From contig JAGTTD010000002.1 in the NCBI GenBank assembly GCA_018398585.1, positions 33,968,186 to 34,032,185 of the forward strand: 64,000 nt of DNA, given 5' to 3'. Below the pieces are notes generated by a model, which was given only the letters and a program-made list of their open reading frames with translations, did not search any database and had not been told where the DNA came from. The translations under genes were made by a program, and so were the position numbers. The DNA is from Simmondsia chinensis (lineage: Eukaryota > Streptophyta > Magnoliopsida > Caryophyllales > Simmondsiaceae). Positions 57,125 through 64,000 of this stretch are shown piece after piece (the stretch's first letter is position 1; every line of letters begins with the position of its first letter).

Positions 57125-60100
57125 TTACGACTGCCTGCGCTTAAATAAAGAAAATTCATACGATGACTTACTTTGCTGGCCACCATCTTCGTCTTCAACC
57201 ACCTGTTTCAGTAGCTTATTATGTTGCTATGAACTGTGTTAGTAAAATTTGCATATGATATATATTTTGAACACGTATCTGTACTTTTCCAATTAAAAAA
57301 AAATTCACGTATAATTGTCAATAATTAGTTAAAATATGCCTTTTCTTGGTGTTCATATATATATATATATAATTTTAAATAAATAATAATTAAAAATAAT
57401 TAATACCTACACCTAAATTAAATACTTATATTCTATAGTTCACCTAAACCTTCGGGAGGAGACGGCCTTAGATAGGGCCCAATGGAGGGCTAGCATAGGA
57501 GTATTAGAAGATCCGATTAGAGTAGGATAGTCTGTCTCTACCTTATCTTTATCTCTACCTTATCTATCACTATCTCATTCTCATTCTCTTTCTTTATCTC
57601 TTCTACCTCTATCTCTATCCTCTATCTATATCCTTTTCTTTATATCGTATTCTTTATATCATTTTCTTTATCTCACCTTATCTGTGCCTGTGCAGCATTC
57701 TTTGAGTCTTGTTTTTTTTTTTTTTTTCCTTACTCATGCATTTTTTATACTTCTCCTGTTGCCAGGTCTTTGGCTGATTGATGCAGACCAACTTTTTAGG
57801 CTGCGGGTCCTCGGAAACAGCCTCCTTTCAGGGTAGCCCCCTGAAGGGGGAAGGCTGCGTACACCTACCCTCCCCAAACCCTACTTTTGCGGGAGCCCTT
57901 GGAGGCACTGGTTTTGTTGTTGTTGTTGTATATTTCACTAAATTTGTCACTTTAGCTCTCAAATTATAGATTGTACCTCATCATTTACTATATTTTATGC
58001 TTCTACAACCGTTATTGTGATTACCACTATGCTTTATTTTTGGAAGTCAACGAACTTTTTATTGAAATTTTCATAATATAACCGAATAACACGTGTATAT
58101 TAAATCGCTTTTAATATCTATACCATCTTACTAACAGGGGCTATGAGTGGAGAAATGACTGAAAATGGGTCGGGAGAAGGGTGCAGATGAAAGAGCAAAT
58201 TTTACATGGATTTCCCATCTAGATTCTTCATACATTTATATAGCAGTAGCGCTGAAACACAGTTCAATTGATGAAATTGTCAGATGAAGTATTTCTAGAC
58301 ACAGTTTGATCCATCAGACGATCAAAGGGTCCATCCATAAGTAAACGATCTAATGGATTGAATGCAAAAAAAATTGAGACACATGCCAAAAGCCACAAAA
58401 TTGAGCTTTTATTTTGTTACGTTAGTTTCTTCTACCTCCAATATTTTGACATACCCCCTTATTTTGAAGTGTAAACAAACCAAACGTTTGATAAATTACT
58501 CATGTTCGAAACCGAAGAGGGCTTGTTTGTGTTAGTTTTATGGACTCGATTGCTTATCGAGCCGAGTTGAAGTAGGCTTGATAAGCTTAATGAACCAAGT
58601 CTAGATAGAGGGTACTCAACTCGCAAACGTCCGTGAATAATTTGACAAGGGCCCGTTATAAGTTTGGTAAAGGCTCGTTAACATTTAGTAGTAGCTCGAA
58701 AATGGTTCGATAATAGCTTGATAGTAACTCGAATGACTCAACTCGGTAGCGCTTGAAATAACAAGCTCTGCTCGATTGTGAGTCCATCTCAGCTGGATAG
58801 CGAGCTCAACTCGATTCAATTAGACTAAGAAGTTAGAAAAGCCGAGTATCAAACAACTGATACCGTATTAAAATGTGAACAAAAGCTCAAAAAAGGTTGA
58901 TAAAACCTCAGCACGAACTTGAGCTTTACAAGGTTTATAGAGTTTGAGTTTGAACAAGGAGCTGCTTGGCTCGACTTGGCTCAATTACACCCCTACCATT
59001 GTTTAAACAAATCTGAATTCAAAGAGGTCTCTTGGAGCCATAGATTCGAGTGACGTGTGAATTCTAGGGGCTTAGAAAGTTTACCACTTCTGATATTTGC
59101 TGAAGGCTCTCGACGATTTCTGAGAAAGTGGGTCTGAGAATAGGGTCTCGTTGCCAGCAGCTCTCAAGAAGACTCACAAGCTTTGGGTGAGTGTGCTTTG
59201 GGATTGTAGGCCTTAAATCCTGAATAGCGCAAGTATGCAAGGTTGGAAGATAGGTATAATTTCGCTCAATAGCCAAAATTAAAATGACTATGGCAATACC
59301 TTTTGGACCACTCCGATTGCTGCTTGTAATGGTGTTAAGTATGAGTATGGGAGCTGGCACATTGGATAGTAAACACATCATATATTAGAAGCGTTCTTTC
59401 TCTATGTATCAGTCTGTCTGCCATATCTCTTTCTTGGTTTGTACAAGCAAATTGCACAATGAACCATTAGAAACAACTATCAAGAGATTAAAAGAAGCTT
59501 ACTTCACCAGTGAGAAGCTCCCAAAGCACAATTGCAAAGCTAAAGACATCGGCCTTGTGATCATATGCTTTGTGTTCAATTACCTTCAATGGAGAGAACA
59601 ATTATAAGAATCATCGTAACTCATAATGATGCAATCAAAATTCTAACTAATAATAATAACCAGAAACTATCATTTATGATGTACATTGCACTCTTTGCGG
59701 CAAATTTTTCTTTTTTTTTTTTAAACATGTTCACACCGTTACGTTTTGCAGTTGAAAGACATGTGAATCTCATATGATGCACACGCTTAAGCCAGATTTG
59801 AATGGCTGGCTACTGTAGGACTTCCCTGTTCATTGCATTTATTCCCATAATGTTATGTACACATTTTAATGCCCAATTTTAAAAATGCATGGAAAGTATC
59901 ACTTGCTTTGGCAACAACAAAACACAAGTTTGGCATTAAATAAGTAGGGGGTGAATTGTGTTCATTTACACAGTTAAAAGGGTCAATCTTTTCTAAGGGG
60001 TCAATTGCAATTAATAACAAAGTTTAGGGTGTCTTCTTCAAAGTTGAATGTACATAGGGCGAATTGTATTTATTAACACTGTCTAATCGATACAACAACA

Positions 60101-63100
60101 ACAACAACAAAACTAGGGCCTCAAGGGCTCCCGCATAAGCAAGGTTTGGAGAAATGGGATGTACGCAGCCTTACCCCTTTAGGGAGCCACCCTAAAGGAA
60201 GGCTATGTCCGATGACCCCGACCTGAAACGCATAAAAGCATAAAAGGCATAAAAAAACAGCACATCGAAAGTATAAAGCATAAAACAGCTGTAGACAATA
60301 AAACAACAGAGCAACAGAACAATAAGCAACCAACACACAACAATAGCAAATATAATAAAAAAGGCATATATATAAGCCTACGGGCGCTAGCACGATCTTA
60401 GTTGTGCTCTTTTATCCTAAACCGCTATATCGACTACAACTATACTAGCCCTCCACTCCGCTCCTCATATAGGTTGAGGGGGATGAGGTCATGTCGAATC
60501 GCCTCTATCCAACTCTTTTTTGGCCTGCTTATCCCTCTCCTCCCGTTTGTAGTATGGAGTTGTTCACATCTCCTAACAAGGACAGTGGTCGGTCTCCTCC
60601 TAACATGTCCAAACCACCGCAAACGCTGTTGCCTCAGCTTATCCTCGATTGGAGGCCACACTCAATTTGCTTCTTATAACATCATTTCTGATCGTATCCT
60701 TCCTTGTGTGTCCACATATTCACCGCAACATCCTCACCTTCACCACCTCCAACTTCTGCTTATGATGCCGTTTGACTGGCCAACACTCCGCACCATATGA
60801 CATAGCAGGTCTCACTACCTTCTTATAGTATTTTCCTTTTGACTTTAACAGAAACTTTCTATCGGATAGTACCGCAGAGGCCAACCTCCATTTTTGTCGG
60901 CCTACATTAATCCGGTTGTTGAATCCTCGTCAACTTTACCGTTCTGCTGCACCATGGAACCCAACTATTTAAAAGTCTTTTATCGATATGTGCTATGATC
61001 CAATCTTGATGTCGTCTATGCTTGACCTGGTTAAGGTGCAAAACTTAAGTTCCATATACTCAGTCTTAAATCTACTGAGTCGTAAGCCTTTCGATTCCAA
61101 GGCTGTTCTCCAAAGTTCCAGCTTCACATCCACCTCTTCTTTAGATTCCCCCACCAGAACTATATCCTCCGCGAAAAGCATGCACCAAGGAACATCCCCT
61201 TGGATATGCCTAGTGAGCTCGTCCATAACCAGAATGAACAAAAAGGGACTCAAGGCTGATCCTTGGTGTACCCCAATTGTAATGGGGAAAGCATCTGTCT
61301 CCCCTTCTGTTGTACGCACATTGGTGAGTGCATCCTCGTACGTCTTTAATAGCTCAGATATAGGACAGGGGAATGCCTTTCTTCTCCAAACCCTCCATAA
61401 AACCTCTCTTGGCACTCTATCATATGCCTTCTCTAAATCAATAAAGACCATATGCAGATCCTTTTGTCTATCCTTGTAATACTCTATCATCCGCCTTAAG
61501 AGATGAATGGCTTCTATCGCCGATCTACCAAGCATAAAACCGAAATGGTAGAAATTATCTACCAGGCATAACACCATCTAATAGATAGAAATTAAAATTT
61601 CAGTATATTACTCATGTATTATAGTATAGTTTAGGAGGTGTGAGATTATTTGCGCTAATATAAACAGGCAATACCGATGTGGTAAAAGCAGACTTCCATC
61701 AAACAAATCAGAGCCTTACTCTGAAACTTATTTAATAGCGCTGTTCTAATTTCTGCTGCAGCCGACTTTATCAGCGTGTTCTTTTTGATGTCCTAAGAAA
61801 TTGGTTAATATGGAAGAGTATTTTTCAGTTAGAGAGCATCTCCTCCAATAATTTGCAAATGATGACCACTGAACTCCACTGTTAGCCCAAACTTATACCA
61901 ACACTTTCACAAGCAGTGTAAATGGGCCGAGCCAGCTTTGAGCCCTTGCAAGCTGGTCGTCGTAAAAACTCGAAAGGCATTGAACTCAAACCAAGCTAAG
62001 CCGACTAGTTTAGCTCACCGAGTCGAGCCCGAGCCTAGTGAAGCTCAAGCTTGTAGGCTCACAAGCCTAAACGAGCCTAGATGAACCTATCTTAATATAA
62101 TATATTAGCTTAAATATGTCCAACCTAGCCAAATTTGAGCATAAATGAGCTCAGCTCAAGCTTAAATGAATATAAATAAGCTCAAATTGAGCTTACATGA
62201 GTCTAAATCTTGCAAGCTTAGTTTGGAGCTTGCCGAGCTAAGTTTGATCCCAAGCCAGCTGAGCCGAGCCAAGCCCAAGCCTTTGATGAGCCTAGCTCAA
62301 ACTTGAAGTTTCCATACTTAGCGAGCTTCAATCAAGCATGAGTTTAATGCAAACAAGCCAAGCCTCGAGTTTGGCAAGCGGGGCGGCTCCGCTCAAATTC
62401 ACCCCTACTTTCACAGGAATTAGAGATTACAATCTCATGGAATAACAAGAAAAAATAAATCTTAGATGAAGATAACCCACTGATTTTGCATTGAAATGAG
62501 AAACAACTCAAAAATAGCAAAGCGCATTTTGTATAAGACACCTATCATACAAAAAGTGAGATGACAAAGCCTCTAAATTTAAAAAGGTGTACCTCAGGAG
62601 CCATCCAACGATAGGTTCCTGTTTCTGCAGTCATTACTCCTGACTGATCCTGTACCCTAGCGACTCCGAAATCAGCAACCTTCACAACCTGTAAGGAAAC
62701 GTTGATCCAATAAGATAAGCAATTGTAACATTAAAAGACTCCTAATATTAGTTCCACGAAAATGAACTGGGATGCATTCAGTGATATGATGTTAGGGGCA
62801 AACATAGCCAGAAACGTCAAAGTTCAAATCTTCCATGTACCAAACAAGAGAGGATTGAGCATTTGAACAAACAAATTAATAGTACAGCAATTTGACATGT
62901 TTCAAAGCTATAGAGAGTTCAGTTCTTGAGAAGATATTCCTCTCATTGGATGCTCAATGCTCCTGAAAAGGATAACTTTGTCTTCCCTTGCACGGGAGAG
63001 AAGAGCAGCAGGCAATCAGGAAGAGAGTAATTCACCCGCCACTCAGCAGTAAACTCGGCTCGATGAGCTGAATTGGGTTGATCAGACTAAAGAGCAAAAG

Positions 63101-63620
63101 TCAAGGGAGTATTCTAATATCTTATCAAAAAGCTCAATAAAGGCTCAGCTGGAACTCTAGCTCAATGAGGGCTTGAGTTTAAACAAGGGGGTGTTTGGCT
63201 TGACTCAGCTCATTTTCACTCGTACATAGAACTACACAAGCGCAAATGAATCAGAGCACTATCATGACGATGAACAAAAAATATGAGATTCTACATGGTC
63301 ATACGAGGCCCAACGGGCCAGTTATGACCACGGCTCGATTGGTCTGATTTGAAGCCTTAATGAGCAGAAGTCCACATGTAAAGAAACATGCAACAAAGAC
63401 AACTATTTCCATGTGAATTGGAAGTAAAGAAAAAAGTCACTTACTCCACCCTCATCTATTAGTAGATTGGCCGTTTTCAGGTCCCTGTGGATTATATTAT
63501 TTTGGTGTAGGTATTCCATTCCTCTGCAAACATCAATTGCTGCTCTCAAGAGGGATGGAAGCTTAAAGACACCCTTCCGCTTGTGCATGAAGTCATACAC
63601 ATTTCCTTTAGACATGAACT
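57125..63620 (-). CDS. Raf-like protein kinase, STY8/STY17/STY46 type (C-terminal half)
   Basis: Six exons on the - strand: 63445-63620, 62593-62688, 59503-59583, 59300-59353, 59085-59219, 57125-57202; the 5' part lies beyond the window. Exon 1 shown gives [20 protein letters not shown] and the catalytic loop [10 protein letters not shown]. Then come [11 protein letters not shown] (DFG), [13 protein letters not shown] (APE), [38 protein letters not shown], and [20 protein letters not shown]. The short tail exon ([10 protein letters not shown]...FKRRQS) ends at TAA 57125. Every internal junction has gt/ag and phase 0, and no stop intervenes. Sequence and exon layout fit plant group C Raf-like kinases with an N-terminal ACT domain, some of which phosphorylate chloroplast transit peptides. 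Substrate here is unknown. A Gly to Asp change precedes LRPT. The first acceptor could also be at 63618. Confidence 0.9.
57440..57930 (+). mobile_element. 5'-truncated RTE LINE in the kinase intron
   Basis: It begins inside the ORF end: [20 protein letters not shown], stop. Then follow a CTTTATCT-rich 3' UTR, the conserved aaggctgcgtacacctaccc block, gcgggagccc and a (TTG)n tail. Flanks atagttcacctaaa and atatttcactaaa suggest an imperfect target duplication. It is antisense to the kinase gene. Confidence 0.8.
58536..58997. repeat. GAGCCGAGC-type MITE-like repeat, copy 1
   Basis: A noncoding stretch rich in gagctcg / gcttgat / actcgat words, ending gctcgacttggctcaattacaccccta. The terminal cacccct with adjoining gagcc-type words is shared with copies at 61915 and 63040. 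Confidence 0.55.
60093..61576 (-). mobile_element. 5'-truncated RTE LINE in the kinase intron
   Basis: It is flanked by tctaatcgata (60082-60092) and tctaatagata (61577-61587), an 11-bp duplication with one mismatch. The 3' end starts with caacaacaaca and the ggctcccgc block. It encodes RT from the [15 protein letters not shown] motif to the C-terminus, so the endonuclease and RT start are missing. It lies in the same orientation as the kinase gene. Confidence 0.9.
60440..61577 (-). pseudogene. RTE reverse transcriptase remnant
   Basis: The open part (60993-61577) holds [40 protein letters not shown] and the catalytic box as FAED instead of FADD. A later frame (60440-60661) holds [20 protein letters not shown] and [14 protein letters not shown]. 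The changed catalytic Asp and frameshifts between the stretches make it inactive. It still shows Gln where the full-length copy near 47626 has a stop. Confidence 0.88.
61915..62410. repeat. GAGCCGAGC-type MITE-like repeat, copy 2
   Basis: It starts near gtgtaaatgggccgagccag and ends ggctccgctcaaattcacccct, with many aagcct / gagctt words between. Noncoding. Confidence 0.55.
63040..63228. repeat. GAGCCGAGC-type MITE-like repeat, copy 3 (short)
   Basis: A short relative of copies 1 and 2 in the intron between 62689 and 63444. It starts near actcggctcgatgagctgaa and ends gtttggcttgactcagctca. Confidence 0.45.
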
Positions 63621-63625
63621 CTAAC

Positions 63626-64000
63626 AAAGTAGAAACGGAAATCCATCAGACAGTTGCTGCCATTTACACTACAGAGCAAAAATCAATGTCAAACTCGCCA
63701 ATCAAACAAATAGGAACCCTTCTCCAACTGCTTTATGATCTAGAAGCAGAATATAGGGGGCGCGGGAAAGGAACTATGCACTTGAGGGCAACATAATGTT
63801 GGTTCCAGAATAATCAACAACAATACAAGATGATTGATCAAGAAAAAGTTTTTTAATATTTTCCATTAGTATTGGGCAGAGCATTCAAACAATACAAGAT
63901 AACTAATTGAGAAGAAGATTAATGTTTTTCATTAAAATTATGTAGGGTATCCAAGGACCCACAACACATTCTTTGCTGATTTGATCATAACTTTCCCACA
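63626..64000. other. Intron or upstream part of the kinase gene
   Basis: No further kinase exon is visible on the - strand. The exon encoding the N-lobe (VAIK and the helix C region) must lie beyond the right edge. Confidence 0.5.

Larger units (their letters stand above)
57203..59084 (-). other. Last intron of the kinase gene
   Basis: The donor is gtaaac at 59079-59084 and the acceptor (ag) is at 57203-57204. It holds an antisense truncated RTE LINE (57440-57930) and a GAGCCGAGC-type repeat (58536-58997). The rest (57931-58535) shows no recognised feature. Confidence 0.75.
59584..62592 (-). other. 3.0-kb kinase intron with LINE and repeat
   Basis: Donor (gtacac) at 62587-62592 directly follows MAPE; acceptor precedes VIEHKAYDH. 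It contains the RTE LINE at 60093-61576 and a GAGCCGAGC-type repeat. The remainder is AT-rich. Confidence 0.75.

Overview
The window is a piece of a transposon-rich eudicot plant nuclear genome. It is AT-rich and its genes have introns. LTR retrotransposons primed by initiator-Met tRNA, RTE-clade LINEs, CACTA and Mutator-like DNA transposons, and many MITE-like repeats fill most of it. I cannot name the species. Only two host genes are convincing.

Left part (1-18.6 kb). After about 3.6 kb of gene-free DNA comes an IQ67-domain (IQD-type) calmodulin-binding protein gene on the + strand. Exon 1 is 3828-4325. Exon 2, easily missed, is 15773-15940. They are separated by an 11.4-kb intron that splits the first IQ motif at the position conserved in this family. 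That intron holds a decayed Copia element with 121-bp LTRs (4346-9337), a deleted Ty3/Gypsy element (10537-14150), a LINE tail and smaller inverted-repeat elements. Downstream are a MITE with a 9-bp target duplication (16864-17108) and a fold-back of about 700 bp (17374-18060).

Middle part (18.6-36.5 kb). A CACTA transposon (18732-24495, TSD tta) carries broken tnp2-type and Transposase_24-like genes on the - strand and sits inside a larger nonautonomous inverted-repeat element. Next is a Mutator-like element (25371-36525) with two genes on the - strand: a broken MURA transposase and a multi-exon plant mobile domain (PMD) gene. Its upstream side is interrupted by an LTR element (31028-35978) with no recognisable gag or pol. 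That element instead encodes a polypyrimidine-tract-binding-protein-like RRM.

Right part (37.3-64 kb). A SIRE/Maximus-like Copia element (37299-52853, TSD agtct) has been invaded twice. One insertion is an internally deleted small Copia (about 39930-42525). The other is a nest of two RTE LINEs of one family: a full-length copy (46171-50353, 17-bp TSD) inside a 5'-truncated older copy (45894-50696, 15-bp TSD). After it come a MITE, a duplicated gacccaa-type repeat, and a host gene on the - strand: the C-terminal half of a Raf-like protein kinase of the STY8/STY17/STY46 type. Its six visible exons (57125-63620) keep open phase-0 junctions, and its introns hold two truncated RTE LINEs and several GAGCCGAGC-type repeats. 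Every transposon-encoded gene I examined is disrupted; the two host genes look open.
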